From Micromonospora echinaurantiaca (GTDB taxonomy: Bacteria > Actinomycetota > Actinomycetes > Mycobacteriales > Micromonosporaceae), in contig NZ_LT607750.1 of assembly GCF_900090235.1 (NCBI RefSeq), positions 1,438,501-1,502,500 of the forward strand: a DNA stretch of 64,000 nucleotides. Direction: 5' to 3'. The notes under the pieces are model-generated. The model was given only the letters and a program-made list of their open reading frames with translations. It was not told the DNA's origin and searched no databases. The position numbers were made by a program, and so were the translations under genes. This document shows, in pieces, positions 43,489 to 53,117 of the stretch; position 1 is the stretch's first letter; each line of letters begins with the position of its first letter.

Positions 43489-44106
43489 ATGGCTGACCGG
43501 ACCAAGGTCGCGGTGATCTACTACAGCGCGACCGGCATCACGTACCAGATGGCGCAGGCGGCGTGCGAGGCCGCCGGCGACGCGGGCGCCGAGGTACGGC
43601 TGCGCAAGGTGCACGAGCTGGCGCCGGACGAGGCGATCCGCTCCAACTCGGGCTGGCACGCGCACGCCATGGAGACCCAGGACGTGCCCGAGGCGTCGCT
43701 GGACGACCTTTCCTGGGCCGACGTCGTCATCTTCGGCTCACCGACCCGGTACGGCGTGATGGCCGCCCAGCTCAAGCAGTTCATCGACACCACCGGCCCG
43801 CTGTGGTCGCAGGGCGCCCTGGTGAACAAGGTCTACTCGGCGTTCTGCTCGACGGCCACCTCGCACGGCGGGCAGGAGGCCACCCTGCTGTCGCTGTTCA
43901 ACGTCTTCTACCACTGGGGCGGAGTGGTGGTGACCCCCGGCTACACCGAGGCGAGCCAGTTCGTCGGCGGCAACCCGTACGGCGCCTCGCACACCAGCAA
44001 CAACGGCGAGACCGCGCCGGACGACATCGCGCTCACCGCCACCGCGCTGACCGCCAGGCGGGCGGTGCAGCTCGGCACCGCGGTGAAGAAGGGCCTGGCC
44101 GGCTGA
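43489..44106 (+). CDS. wrbA: NAD(P)H:quinone oxidoreductase, WrbA family
   Basis: Flavodoxin-fold quinone reductase of 205 residues. The FMN phosphate loop is IYYSATGITYQMA (about 10-22) and the FMN-contact loops are FGSPTRYGVMAAQLKQFIDTTGPLW (about 84-108) and CSTATSHGGQEAT (about 122). The late YGASHTSNN segment is diagnostic of WrbA. GAGGAGG precedes the ATG. It reduces quinones by two electrons and protects from redox cycling. Single-gene unit, followed by 120 bases to the convergent trpEG-like gene. Confidence 0.92.
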   Translation: MADRTKVAVIYYSATGITYQMAQAACEAAGDAGAEVRLRKVHELAPDEAIRSNSGWHAHAMETQDVPEASLDDLSWADVVIFGSPTRYGVMAAQLKQFIDTTGPLWSQGALVNKVYSAFCSTATSHGGQEATLLSLFNVFYHWGGVVVTPGYTEASQFVGGNPYGASHTSNNGETAPDDIALTATALTARRAVQLGTAVKKGLAG

Positions 44107-44226
44107 CCGGCGCAACCGGGGCGCCGGCCGGATCCGGGCGGCGGGCGGTGGCCGGTGGCCCGGGCGGGGGCTCTCGGGCCCGTCCGGACCACCGGCACCG
44201 GCAGCTCTACCCGGGTACGCCTCCGG

Positions 44227-46176
44227 TCACGCCGGCTCGGCGGCCGGCAGGCTCACCGGCAGCAGGTCGGTCAGCAGTTCGCCGAGCACGGCCAGCCCGT
44301 CCGGGCTGAGCACCGACTCGGGGTGGAACTGCACCCCGGCGAAGCCCGGGCCGCGCAGCGCGTGCACCGCGCCGTCGGCCTCGTCCCGGGCCAGCAGCAC
44401 CGACCCGTATCCGGTGGCCAGGCGGTCGGCGTCGGCGCGGGCGGTGAAGCTGGAGTAGAAGCCGACCCGGCGCGGCACGCCGAAGAGCGTCACCTCGCGT
44501 TGCAGCCCCTGGTAGGGCGCGTCCCGCCGATGCAGGGCCAGCCCGAGCAGCCCGGCCAGCAGCTGGTGGCCCAGGCAGACCGCCAGGGTGGGCCGGCCGT
44601 CGGCGAGCAGCCCGGCGAGCAGCCCGCGCAGCGCGCGCATCTTCGGGTCGGTGGCGCTGCCCGGGTCGCCCGGGCCGGGGCCGACCACCACCAGGTCGTA
44701 CCCGTCGAGCGGGCCGGGGGCGTGCCAGGGCCGCAGCGTCACCGCCAGGCCGAGCGCACCGAGCTGGTGGGCCAGCATCCCGGTGAAGGTGTCCTCGCCG
44801 TCGACGATCAGCGCCCGCCGGCCGGTCAGCCCGGGCAGGCCGGCCGCCCCGGGGGCGCGCTGGTCGAGCCAGAACCGGGCCAGCGGGGCGTTGCGGGCGG
44901 CGAGCGCGGCCCGTACCTCCGGGTCGTCGGCGAGCGGTCGTTCCGGGCCGGGACGCGCCGAGGCGGCACGGTCGTGGCCCACCACCGGCTGCCGGCCGGG
45001 CGCCGGTGCCTGCGGGCCGAGCCCCAGCGCGGCGAGCACGCCGGCGGCCTTGGCGTGCGTCTCGGCCACCTCGCCGGCGGCGGTGGAGTGCCGGACCAGG
45101 GTGGCCCCGACCGGCACCCGCAGCTCGCCGGCGGGGGAGATCTCCGCGGTGCGGATCAGGATCGGCGCGTCCAGGGTCTGCCGGCCGGCGTCGTCGTGGC
45201 CCAGCAGGGCCAGGACGCCCGCGTAGTAGCGCCGTCCGGTGCGCTCGTGCCGGGCGATCACCCGGCAGGCGTTCTCCATCGGGCTGCCGGTGACGGTGGG
45301 CGCGAACATCGTCTCCCGCAGCACCTCGCGGACGTCCTTCGAACCCCGACCGGCGAGCAGGTACTCGGTGTGCGTCAGGTGCGACATCTCCTTCAGGTAC
45401 GGCCCGACCACCTGGCCGCCCCGCTCGGCGACGGTGGCCATCATCTTCAGTTCCTCGTCCAGCACCATGTACAGCTCCTCCACCTCCTTGGGATCGGCGA
45501 GGAAGCGCAGCAGCCCGGCCCGGTCCGGGGTGGCGCCGGTGTGCCGGAAGGTGCCGCTGATCGGGTTCATCATGATCAGACCGTCGTCGACGCTGACATG
45601 CCGCTCGGGGCTCGCGCCGACCAGCACCCGGCCGCCGGTGTGCACCAGGAAGGTCCAGTACGCGCCGCGTTCGCCGAGCAGCAGGCGGCGCAGCGCGGCC
45701 AGCGCCGCCCGCAGCGGCGGGCCCTGCACGGTGGCCCGCAGCGTGCGGTGGATGACGAAGTTGGCCCCCTCGCCACGGCCGATCTCCTCGGCCAGCACCC
45801 GGCCCACGGTGGCCGCGTACTCGTCGTCGTCGACGTCGAACCCGACATCGGTGGTGACCACCGGCAGGTCCGGCAGCGCGGCGAGCGCGTCGGCCAGCGT
45901 CACCCGCTCGTGTCGCTCGACGAGCAGGCACTCCAGCGGCATTGCGTCGTCGACGCAGGCGAAACCGCGCTCGGTGACCTGCCGGTAGGGGACCAGCGCC
46001 AGCGTCCGCGGTCCGGCCGGGCCGGCCGGCAGCGGCACGTCGGCGAGCCGGTCGACGGCGCGGACCGGACCGGCGTACAGCTCCAGGTGGTCGGCGCCCT
46101 CGCGCCGCACGAGCGCGAACGGGCCGGGGTCCGCGCCGCGGGCGACGGCGGCGAGCAGGTCGGACAGGTGGGGCAT
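44227..46176 (-). CDS. Anthranilate synthase-like TrpE-TrpG fusion
   Basis: Fusion of 649 residues. The chorismate-binding part (about 1-390) has ISGTFRHTGATPD, EELYMVLDEELKMMATV, HLTHTEYLLAG and GSPMENACRVIARHE near its catalytic core. After a linker, a class I glutamine amidotransferase (about 450-640) has the CLGHQLLAG nucleophile Cys near 530 and VQFHPESVLS near 616. The same order occurs in Streptomyces TrpEG and in PhzE. The tandem-Trp leader peptide upstream supports a role in tryptophan (anthranilate) supply, but no other trp gene is close, and PhzE-like ADIC synthase cannot be excluded. GAGGAGAG precedes the ATG. Confidence 0.87.
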   Translation of the reverse strand: MPHLSDLLAAVARGADPGPFALVRREGADHLELYAGPVRAVDRLADVPLPAGPAGPRTLALVPYRQVTERGFACVDDAMPLECLLVERHERVTLADALAALPDLPVVTTDVGFDVDDDEYAATVGRVLAEEIGRGEGANFVIHRTLRATVQGPPLRAALAALRRLLLGERGAYWTFLVHTGGRVLVGASPERHVSVDDGLIMMNPISGTFRHTGATPDRAGLLRFLADPKEVEELYMVLDEELKMMATVAERGGQVVGPYLKEMSHLTHTEYLLAGRGSKDVREVLRETMFAPTVTGSPMENACRVIARHERTGRRYYAGVLALLGHDDAGRQTLDAPILIRTAEISPAGELRVPVGATLVRHSTAAGEVAETHAKAAGVLAALGLGPQAPAPGRQPVVGHDRAASARPGPERPLADDPEVRAALAARNAPLARFWLDQRAPGAAGLPGLTGRRALIVDGEDTFTGMLAHQLGALGLAVTLRPWHAPGPLDGYDLVVVGPGPGDPGSATDPKMRALRGLLAGLLADGRPTLAVCLGHQLLAGLLGLALHRRDAPYQGLQREVTLFGVPRRVGFYSSFTARADADRLATGYGSVLLARDEADGAVHALRGPGFAGVQFHPESVLSPDGLAVLGELLTDLLPVSLPAAEPA

Positions 46177-46197
46177 GGTCTCTCCTCGGGCCGGGGT

Positions 46198-46258
46198 GCC
46201 GTCCGACGGGACGGCCCGGGGCCGGAGCAGACCGGCGGCCGCCTCGACGGGCGGCCGC
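46198..46258 (-). promoter_or_regulatory. Attenuator hairpins between the leader peptide and trpEG
   Basis: Read on the minus strand, a 9-pair stem (arms 46235-46243 and 46250-46258) comes just after the leader stop. It is followed by GCCGTCC-loop-GGACGGC (46198-46215), a terminator-like stem 22 bases before the ATG. This is the layout of a trp attenuator, although no U-run is visible. Confidence 0.6.
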
Positions 46259-46267
46259 GTGGGATAG

Positions 46268-46327
46268 CTACGCGCGGGGGATGGCCGCCGGGTCGGCGGG
46301 CCACCAGCAGGTCAATCGCGCGAGCAT
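46268..46327 (-). CDS. trp leader peptide (trpL-like)
   Basis: Nineteen codons: MLARLTCWWPADPAAIPRA, with two adjacent Trp codons (UGG UGG) at positions 8-9 and a stop at 46268. Ribosome stalling at these codons when tryptophanyl-tRNA is scarce would favour the antiterminator and let trpEG be read. A -10-like TAGGGT (46334-46339, minus strand) ends 6 bases before the ATG, so the peptide is probably translated from a leaderless transcript. A trp attenuator before a TrpEG fusion was described in Streptomyces venezuelae. Confidence 0.75.
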   Translation of the reverse strand: MLARLTCWWPADPAAIPRA

Positions 46328-46428
46328 GCGACCACCCTACGCGGTGGGTGGGCCGGCGGGAAGCCGATCGGGCGTACGCCGTTGCGCCAGCGCTTCGGTT
46401 GCCAGCTCAGCGGGTACGTTGACCCGCG

Positions 46429-47808
46429 ATGAACATTCTCGCTCTGGACCTGGGCACCTCGTCGGTGCGCGGGCTCGTGCTGGACCCGGACGCCCGGCCG
46501 TTGCCGGGTGCGCTGGCCCGGCGCCGGGTGCAGCTGCTCGTCGGCGACGACGGCACCGGCACCCTGGACGGCCCCCGCTACCTGGCCTGCCTGATCGAGT
46601 GCCTGGACGAGCTGGCCGCCGGCGGTCACCTGCGGGACGTGTCGCTGGTGGCGACGAGCGCGCAGTGGCACTCGGTGGTGCCCGTCGGCGCCGACGGTGC
46701 GCCGCTGGGGCCGGTGCTGACCTGGTTGGACACGCGGCCGGAGGCGCTGCCCGGTGCGGTCGGGCCGGCCGACCCGGACGAGTACCACCGGCGCACCGGC
46801 GCCTGGTGGCACCGCTGCTACTGGTCGCTGCGGCTGCCCTGGCTGCGGGAGCACACCGGCGGCCGGGTCGCCCAGTTCCTCGGCCTGCCGGAGTACGTGC
46901 TCGGCGAGTTGCTCGACTCCGCCCCGATGTCGATGTCCCAGGCCTCGGGCACCGGCCTGCTGGACCTGCGCACGATGGACTGGGACCCGGAGGCCTGCGC
47001 GCTGTCCGGCAGCCGGCCGGACGACCTGCCCGAGCTGGCGTCGGTGTCCTGGCGGGGCCGGCTGCGCCCGGCGTACGCGCGGCGCTGGCCGCAGCTGGGT
47101 GACGTGCCGTGGGCCGGCCCGGTGGGCGACGGCGCGGCGGCGAACGTGGGCTCCGGCTGTGTCGGGCCGGACCGGGCGGCGGTGACCGTCGGCACGTCGG
47201 CGGCGGTCCGGCTGATGCAGCACGTCCCGGTCGGAGCGGCGCTGCCGCCGCTGCCCGAGGAGCTGTGGCGCTACCGGGTCGACCACGAGCACGTGGTGAC
47301 CGGCGCCGCGTACTCCTCCGGAGGCAACCTCTTCGCCTGGGCCAAGCGGGAGCTGCGGCTGCCCGAGGGCACGGAGCTGGACGCCGCCCTGGCCCGGTTG
47401 CCGGCGGCCGGCCGGCTGCCGGTGAACGTCCGGTTCGGCGGGGACCGGCCGCCGGGCCTGGTGCCGGCCGGCTCGGGCGAGCTGCGCGGGTTGAGCTTCG
47501 GCACCAGCGCGGTGGACATCCTGGCCGCGCTGATGCGGGGGCTGTGCGACCTGGTCGCCGAGAACCTCGCCGTGCTGGAGTCCACCGTCGACAAACCGGT
47601 GGACGTGGTGCTGGGCGGGGGAGCGGTGACCGCCTCCCGGTGGTGGCGGTCGGCGTTCGCCGCGGTGCTCGCGCCCCGGCCGGTGTGGCATGGCAGCAAT
47701 CCGGAGATCGGGGCCAGCGGCGCGGCGCTGGTCGCGTCCGGCCGGATCGGTGACGCCACCCGACTCGCCGACATCAGCCGGACGGATGAGAGCGCCTCAC
47801 CCTCCTGA
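46429..47808 (+). CDS. FGGY-family carbohydrate kinase
   Basis: Sugar kinase of 459 residues with two actin-like domains. The N-terminal phosphate loop is LALDLGTSSVRGLVLD (about 4-19), SAQWHSVVPVG follows near 78 and VLTWLDTRPEAL near 97. The C-terminal ATP region has VGTSAAVRLM (about 256), DVVLGGGAVTASRWW and SNPEIGASGAALVA near the end. The overall pattern is that of gluconokinase/xylulokinase relatives, short compared with the usual 490-520 residues. TACGTT lies just before the ATG, perhaps the -10 of a leaderless start. It is divergent from the trp leader. The sugar is unknown. Confidence 0.85.
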   Translation: MNILALDLGTSSVRGLVLDPDARPLPGALARRRVQLLVGDDGTGTLDGPRYLACLIECLDELAAGGHLRDVSLVATSAQWHSVVPVGADGAPLGPVLTWLDTRPEALPGAVGPADPDEYHRRTGAWWHRCYWSLRLPWLREHTGGRVAQFLGLPEYVLGELLDSAPMSMSQASGTGLLDLRTMDWDPEACALSGSRPDDLPELASVSWRGRLRPAYARRWPQLGDVPWAGPVGDGAAANVGSGCVGPDRAAVTVGTSAAVRLMQHVPVGAALPPLPEELWRYRVDHEHVVTGAAYSSGGNLFAWAKRELRLPEGTELDAALARLPAAGRLPVNVRFGGDRPPGLVPAGSGELRGLSFGTSAVDILAALMRGLCDLVAENLAVLESTVDKPVDVVLGGGAVTASRWWRSAFAAVLAPRPVWHGSNPEIGASGAALVASGRIGDATRLADISRTDESASPS

Positions 47809-47907
47809 GTCGCACCTCAGCCCGGCCCGTTGACACAGCTCGCGTGCCTGATTGGATGGACTGCGCTCCCCGGGTCGCGGCGGACGCGGGGAACGTAGGA
47901 GGCATGT

Positions 47908-50409
47908 GTGGGCGCAGGTTCGGACCGGGCGCACGGCGCGGTGTCCAGCCACCGCCGGCGCCGGTTCGACGTCCGGGTCGTGCCACACCGGCGCCGCTCG
48001 CCGTTCCGGCTGCGCGACTGGCGGATGCGGACCAAGCTCGCCACCGTGCTGGTCGTCCCCTCGGTGGCCTTCCTCGTGCTGGCCGGTGTGCAGACCGGCG
48101 CGCTGGTCAACCAGACCACGGCGTTGAGCGACTTCGCCCAGCAGGTGGGCATCGGCCGGGAGATCACCGCCGCGGTGCACCGGCTCCAGCAGGAGCGCGA
48201 CCGGGTCGCCGGTGAGCTGGCCGAGCTGCGCCGGGTCGGTGCGGGCGGCGACCGCGATGTCACCATCGCCGCGCTGAAGCCGCTGGAGACCGCCACCGAC
48301 CAGGCGATGCGCGAGCTGCGCCAGGCGGCGCAACCGCTGACCGACGCCGACGCGTCCTGGCGGGTCGCCTACTCCGAGGCGCTCGAGGCGTACGACCAGG
48401 TGGTCTACATCCGCGCCGCGGTGCCGCCGGCGGTGCTGGGCAGCGACACCATCCTGAGCAACTACCACCGGGCCATCGACGTGCTGCTCAACCTGCTCGC
48501 CGAGCCCTCGCCCGGCGACGAGCACCCGGCGCTCAGCGACGCGGTGCTGCGCTACGTGCAGCTCGCCCGGGTCAAGGAGCTCTCCTCGCGGGTGCGCGCC
48601 GAGCTCTACGCGGCCGCCCGTGCCGGCCGGTACGACGTGGAGGACCAGGTCGCGCTGAGCGACCTGCGCGCCCAGCAGCTGACCGCGCTCGGCGCGTTCC
48701 GGGTCGCCGCGACCGCCGAGCAGATCCGCCGCTACGACCAGACCTCGGTGGACCCGGAGTTCCTCGCCGCCACCCGGCTGGAGGAACGCAGCCTGCCGAG
48801 CGGCGGCGAGCCGGAGGTGCTGCCCGCTCCGGACTGGTGGGCGGCCAGCGAGGACCGCCAGGAACTGCTGCGGCAGTTCGAGGTGGCGGTGCTGGACGAC
48901 GCGGTACGGCAGGCCGACGGCGCGAGCGCCGGTCAGCTGCGTACCACCCTGCTGGTCGCCGGCGCGATCGTCACGGTGCTGCTGTTCGCGCTGCTCATCT
49001 CCGTCCTGGTCGGACGTTCGGTGGCCCGGTCGATGCGGCTGCTGCGCAGCCAGGCGCTGCGGATCGCCCAGGTGGAGCTGCCCGACGCCCTCGACCGGCT
49101 GCGCACGGTCAGCGGGGGCGTGCCGGCCATCGACGTGGCGCCGGCCGTGGTGCGGTCGCTCGACGAGATCGGCGAGTTGGCCGAGGCGTTCGTCGCGGTG
49201 CACCGCAGCGCGGTCAGCGTCGCCGTCGAGCAGGCCACCATGCGCCGCAACGTCAACGGCATGTTCGTCAACCTCGCCCGGCGCAGCCAGGTGCTGGTCG
49301 AACGGCAGCTGGAACTCCTCGACGACCTGGAACGGGAGGAGAGCGACCCGGACCAGCTGGAGAACCTGTTCAAGCTCGACCACCTGGCCGCCCGGATGCG
49401 CCGCAACGACGAGAGCCTGCTGGTGCTGGCCGGCACCGAGTCGACCCGGCGGTGGAACCGGCCGGTCCGGCTGGCCGTGGTGCTGCTCGCCGCCGGCGCC
49501 GAGATCGAGCAGTACCAGCGGGTACGGCACGAGTCGGTGGCCGAGCTGCACGTCGTCGGGCACGCGGTCGGGGAGCTGGTGCACCTGCTGGCCGAGCTGC
49601 TGGAGAACGCCACCGCGTTCTCCCGGCCGGACACCGTCGTCCGGGTCACCGCCCGGCCGGAGGGCCACGGCGCGGTGGTCGAGATCGACGACCGGGGCCT
49701 GGGGATGAGCCCGACCGCGCTGGCCGAGGCGAACGCGGTGTTGGCCACGCCACCGGCGGCGGACGTCGCCGCCGTCGAGCGGATGGGTCTGTTCGTGGTC
49801 AGCCACCTGGCCGCCCGCCACAAGATCGAGGTGCGGCTGCACGCGAGCGGGGACGGACTGACCGCCCGGATCCGGCTGCCGCGCGAGCTGCTCGCCGCGG
49901 ATCCGGGGCCGGAGCTGGACCCGCCTGGGGCGTCCCGGATGCTCACCGGCGCGATCGCCGCCGCGAACCGGGCCCGCCCGGTCGAGCTGCCGGTGGCCGG
50001 GCGGCGGCCGGATCCGGCCGTGCCCCGGTCGGCCCGTCCGGTGCCGGTACGGGCCGAGGACGTGCTCGCCCCGGCCGCGGCGCCGGTGCCGGCCGGTGGC
50101 GGCTGGTGGACCCGGCACGGGCCGGCGACGACCCCGTCCGTGGACGGCATCCCCGTCCCGCCGGCCGTTCCGGTGACCGGCGGCACCAACGCTCGCGGCC
50201 TGCCGGTACGGGTGCCGATGGCACAGCTGGCGGCGGTCACCCGGTCGGCCCGGCCGGAGCAGCCGCCCACCCGCCACGAGCCGGATCCGGACGCGGTCGG
50301 CGGCATGCTCTCGCGGCTCTACAGCGGGGTGCGCCGGGCCGAGGCCGAGGAAACCCGAGAGATACCCATGCCGCGCGGCGGCGTGCCCAGCGAAGGGGGA
50401 CGACAGTGA
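47908..50409 (+). CDS. CvnA-type sensor histidine kinase with nitrate/nitrite-sensing (NIT) domain
   Basis: Large membrane kinase of 833 residues, GTG start. A basic cytoplasmic tip is followed by TM1 (about 43-62), an extracellular NIT-like helical domain (about 70-340), TM2 (about 345-367) and a HAMP/coiled region. An ATPase domain then shows [23 protein letters not shown] (N box, about 552) and DDRGLGMSP (G1, about 594). A Pro/Ala-rich tail of over 150 residues ends in [16 protein letters not shown] clear phosphorylated H-box is not seen, as usual for conservon CvnA proteins. It overlaps the roadblock gene by 4 bases. In conservons CvnA forms a membrane complex with CvnB, CvnC and GTPase CvnD; the last two are missing here. 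Confidence 0.88.
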   Translation: MGAGSDRAHGAVSSHRRRRFDVRVVPHRRRSPFRLRDWRMRTKLATVLVVPSVAFLVLAGVQTGALVNQTTALSDFAQQVGIGREITAAVHRLQQERDRVAGELAELRRVGAGGDRDVTIAALKPLETATDQAMRELRQAAQPLTDADASWRVAYSEALEAYDQVVYIRAAVPPAVLGSDTILSNYHRAIDVLLNLLAEPSPGDEHPALSDAVLRYVQLARVKELSSRVRAELYAAARAGRYDVEDQVALSDLRAQQLTALGAFRVAATAEQIRRYDQTSVDPEFLAATRLEERSLPSGGEPEVLPAPDWWAASEDRQELLRQFEVAVLDDAVRQADGASAGQLRTTLLVAGAIVTVLLFALLISVLVGRSVARSMRLLRSQALRIAQVELPDALDRLRTVSGGVPAIDVAPAVVRSLDEIGELAEAFVAVHRSAVSVAVEQATMRRNVNGMFVNLARRSQVLVERQLELLDDLEREESDPDQLENLFKLDHLAARMRRNDESLLVLAGTESTRRWNRPVRLAVVLLAAGAEIEQYQRVRHESVAELHVVGHAVGELVHLLAELLENATAFSRPDTVVRVTARPEGHGAVVEIDDRGLGMSPTALAEANAVLATPPAADVAAVERMGLFVVSHLAARHKIEVRLHASGDGLTARIRLPRELLAADPGPELDPPGASRMLTGAIAAANRARPVELPVAGRRPDPAVPRSARPVPVRAEDVLAPAAAPVPAGGGWWTRHGPATTPSVDGIPVPPAVPVTGGTNARGLPVRVPMAQLAAVTRSARPEQPPTRHEPDPDAVGGMLSRLYSGVRRAEAEETREIPMPRGGVPSEGGRQ

Positions 50410-50831
50410 CGACGACGTTGAGCCAGGAGGCCCGCGACCTGAGCTGGCTGGTCAGCGCGTTCGCGCAGCGGGTGCCGGGGGTGGCGCACGCGGTGGTGGT
50501 CTCCTCCGACGGGCTGCTGGTCGCCATCTCCGACCACCTGCCCCGCGACCACGCCGACAAGCTGGCGGCGGTCACCTCGGGGCTGATGAGCATCACCGCG
50601 GGCGCCGCCCAGATGTTCGACGGCGACGTGGTCAAGCAGACGGTCGTCGAGATGGGCCGCGGCTACTTCCTGGTGATGCAGGTGCGCGACGGTTCCATCC
50701 TGGCGACCCTCGCCGGCGCGGACGCCGACATCGGCGTGGTCGGCTACGAGATGGCGCGGCTGGCCAAGCAGGCGGGGGAGATGCTCACCCCGGCGCTGCG
50801 CGCGGAGTTGCAGCAGGCGCTGCCCCGCTGA
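50406..50831 (+). CDS. CvnB-type roadblock/LC7 domain protein
   Basis: Roadblock/LC7 protein of 141 residues from GTG 50406 within the GTGA overlap of the kinase gene. It has the family pattern [49 protein letters not shown] (about 12-60), [25 protein letters not shown] (about 80-105) and a closing [10 protein letters not shown] helix. In Streptomyces conservons CvnB binds the small GTPase and the kinase. Usually a DUF742 gene (CvnC) and a GTPase gene (CvnD) follow directly; here a terminator-like hairpin and a convergent glucosidase gene come instead. Confidence 0.92.
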   Translation: MTTTLSQEARDLSWLVSAFAQRVPGVAHAVVVSSDGLLVAISDHLPRDHADKLAAVTSGLMSITAGAAQMFDGDVVKQTVVEMGRGYFLVMQVRDGSILATLAGADADIGVVGYEMARLAKQAGEMLTPALRAELQQALPR

Positions 50832-50890
50832 GTCCGGCGGACGCGCACCGCCGGCCCCCGTTCGGGCCCCCGGCGGCGCGCGTCCCGGCT

Positions 50891-50920
50891 CCCACCGGCC
50901 CCGCCGACCCGGCCGGTGGG
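50891..50920. terminator. Hairpin between the conservon genes and the GH1 gene
   Basis: CCCACCGGCC and GGCCGGTGGG, perfect 10-base arms with a 10-base loop, lie between the convergent cvnB-like and GH1 stops. A second GC-rich dyad around CCGCCGG/CCGGCGG lies just before it (about 50849-50875). Confidence 0.6.
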
Positions 50921-50932
50921 GGCTCCCGACGG

Positions 50933-52429
50933 TCAGAGACCGTTGCGGGCGATCACCGTGCGGTACCAGTGGGCGCTGCGCTTGAGCACCCGGCGCTGGG
51001 TCGGGTAGTCCACGTAGATCAGACCCCAGCGCTGGTCGTAGCCCTCGGCCCACTCGAAGTTGTCCAGCAGCGACCAGACGTGGAAGCTCTCCAGCGGCAC
51101 GCCGGCGCCGATCGCGCGGTGCGCGGCGGCCAGGTGGTCGCGCAGGAAGTCGATCCGGCCGGCGTCGTCGACGGTGCCGTCGGCGCCGAGCACGTCCGGG
51201 GTGGGCAGGCCGTTCTCGGTGACGGTGAGCGGGATCGGGCCATAGTCGCGGGTGACCCGGGTCAGGATGTCGTACATGCCGTCCGGGTAGATCTGCTGCC
51301 AGTCGGCCTCGGAGGTGGGCCACCGGCGCACGGTGCCGCCGCCGGCGGTGACGTAGATCGGCGTGTAGTACTGCACGGCGAGCAGGTCGACCGGGGCGGA
51401 GATGACGGCCAGGTCGCCGTCGCGGATGCCGCGGACCAGCCGGCTGTCCGGGCCGAGGTCGGCCAGCACGTCCTGCGGGTAGCTGCCGCGCAGCACGGAG
51501 TCGAGGTAGAGCCGGTTCTCGTAGCCGTCGTAGAGCCGGGTGGCGGCGGCCGCTTCCGGGGTGTCGTCGGCGGGGTAGCAGGGGTGCAGGTTGAAGGCGG
51601 GGCCGATCCGCCCGGCGCCGCCGACGGCCCGCAGCGCCTGGACGGCGAGCCCGTGGGCGAGTTGGAGGTGGTGGGCGACCAGGTACGCGGCGTCGGGGTC
51701 CTGCCGGCCGGGTGCGTGGTGCCCGGACAGGTAGCCGTTCTGCACCACGGTCTTCGGCTCGTTGATGGTCAGCCACACCGGCACCCGGTCGCCGAGGGCG
51801 CGGAAGACGGCGTCGGCGTAGTCGGCGAAGCGGTGGGCGACGTCCCGGGACTCCCAGCCGCCGGCGTCCTGGAGGGCCTGCGGCAGGTCCCAGTGGAACA
51901 GCGTGGCCATCGGCGCGATGCCCCGCTCGTGCAGCCCGTCGACCAGGCGCCGGTAGAAGTCGAGCCCCCGCTGGTTCGGCGCGCCGGTGCCGTCGGCCTG
52001 GATGCGCGGCCAGGAGATGGAGAACCGGTAGCTGCGCAGCCCCAGGTCGCGCATCAGGTCGAGGTCGTCGCGCCAGCGGTGGTAGTGGTCGGCGGCCACG
52101 TCGCCGGTGTCGCCGTTGCGGACCCGGCCGGGGGTGCGGCTGAAGGTGTCCCACACCGACTCGCCGCGGCCGTCCTCCTTGGCGGCGCCCTCGATCTGGT
52201 ACGCGGAGGTGGCCGCGCCCCAGCCGAAGTCCGGCGGGAAGCGCAGCGGCCCGGCGGGTGCGGCGGCGGTGTCCGGGTCGGCGGCGCTCTCGTCCGGGTC
52301 GTCGCAGCCGCCGGCGGTGCCCACCACGGCGGCGGTCGTGGTGGCGCCCAGCCCGGTGCCGGCGGCCGTGGCGGAGGTGGCGGAGAGCGCGGCGCGGCGG
52401 AGCAGGTGCCGCCGGGTGAGTGTCGACAT
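50933..52429 (-). CDS. GH1 beta-glucosidase, probably exported by Tat
   Basis: Family 1 glycoside hydrolase of 498 residues from ATG 52429, with GAGGAGAA just upstream. The acid/base Glu is in LTINEPK (about residue 225) and the nucleophile Glu in TENGLP (about 405). The N-terminal FGWGAATSAYQIEGA and the FHWDLPQALQ and SLLDNFEWAEGY motifs are all present. Ahead of the domain is a twin-arginine leader TRRHLLRRAAL followed by a Cys in GTAGGC, so export by Tat with a possible lipid anchor is likely; many bacterial GH1 enzymes are cytoplasmic. A CebR-like box lies 39 bases upstream. Cello-oligosaccharides are the probable substrate. Confidence 0.93.
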   Translation of the reverse strand: MSTLTRRHLLRRAALSATSATAAGTGLGATTTAAVVGTAGGCDDPDESAADPDTAAAPAGPLRFPPDFGWGAATSAYQIEGAAKEDGRGESVWDTFSRTPGRVRNGDTGDVAADHYHRWRDDLDLMRDLGLRSYRFSISWPRIQADGTGAPNQRGLDFYRRLVDGLHERGIAPMATLFHWDLPQALQDAGGWESRDVAHRFADYADAVFRALGDRVPVWLTINEPKTVVQNGYLSGHHAPGRQDPDAAYLVAHHLQLAHGLAVQALRAVGGAGRIGPAFNLHPCYPADDTPEAAAATRLYDGYENRLYLDSVLRGSYPQDVLADLGPDSRLVRGIRDGDLAVISAPVDLLAVQYYTPIYVTAGGGTVRRWPTSEADWQQIYPDGMYDILTRVTRDYGPIPLTVTENGLPTPDVLGADGTVDDAGRIDFLRDHLAAAHRAIGAGVPLESFHVWSLLDNFEWAEGYDQRWGLIYVDYPTQRRVLKRSAHWYRTVIARNGL

Positions 52430-52467
52430 GGATTCTCCTCTGATGGTGCGTGGCCGCCGCCGGGTGC

Positions 52468-52481
52468 CGGGAGCGCTCCCA
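52468..52481 (-). promoter_or_regulatory. CebR-like operator upstream of GH1
   Basis: CGGGAGCGCTCCCA differs at one base from the CebR consensus TGGGAGCGCTCCCA. On the minus strand it directly follows TATGCT, a good -10, so bound repressor would block GH1 transcription. CebR releases DNA in response to cello-oligosaccharides in Streptomyces. Confidence 0.8.
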
Positions 52482-52759
52482 GCATAGTCAGGCGCTACCA
52501 GCCGGTCATCCGCCGGCCGGGCGGGACGGGGTCCCGGGCCGCGGCGGCGGCGATCGGGGTGGCGAAGGCGGGGAGGTGCGGCGGGCACCGGTGGGTGTGC
52601 CGCGGCGGCGCCGGGGCGCGCGGTGGCGTGCCGGCCGGGGCGCCGGGCGGGCGCCGGGCGGGGAGCAGACGGGGTGGGCGCAGGCACGGGCGAGGCGGCG
52701 GTGCCGGCGTGGCGGCCGGTCCGATCGGCCCCTTTCCCCGTCGTGAAGGGGGGTTTAGT

Positions 52760-52792
52760 GTGGGGACGGGGGAGGGCAACCCCCGTCCCCAC
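52760..52792 (+). terminator. Perfect 13-base stem hairpin
   Basis: GTGGGGACGGGGG and CCCCCGTCCCCAC around a 7-base loop, in the centre of the GH1-GH48 intergenic region. Its transcript of origin is unclear and it has no T-run. Confidence 0.4.
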
Positions 52793-53006
52793 CGTTGCTG
52801 TACACGCACGGGCGGAATCGGCGTCCTGTCGTGCGTGTCGCGCGGGAGCCGGGCCACGCGAGTGGCTTGAGGATCCACCTCCCTCCGCTGGGCGGGATGT
52901 TGGCTGGCGGCGGCGTCCGGGCTGGCCCGCCGTCAGCCTTCGGGCTGGTCCCGAGGTCCGTCCGCGGACTCGCCTCAGGTCGATCTTGTTGGTGGAACTT
53001 CATCGA

Positions 53007-53020
53007 TGGAAGCGCTCCCA
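53007..53020 (+). promoter_or_regulatory. CebR-like operator 1 upstream of GH48
   Basis: TGGAAGCGCTCCCA, one mismatch to the CebR consensus palindrome, about 360 bases before the GH48 start. Confidence 0.75.
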
Positions 53021-53117
53021 TCGACGATGCTTGCGACTGTAACGCCCGTCACGGCTTTGTGAAAGCCCCAAAACGAGATCGAAACATCTGACTGCCCGGC
53101 GCGGCCCGCGCTTGTTG

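Noticed and set aside
42870..43505. Longer N-terminus for the GNAT gene starting at 43505
   Set aside because: The added residues are Arg/Pro-rich and overlap the wrbA start; homologues begin at MEIRPAT.
44227..46176. Phenazine biosynthesis gene phzE
   Set aside because: The fusion order is the same, but no other phz genes are present and the trp leader peptide argues for tryptophan control.
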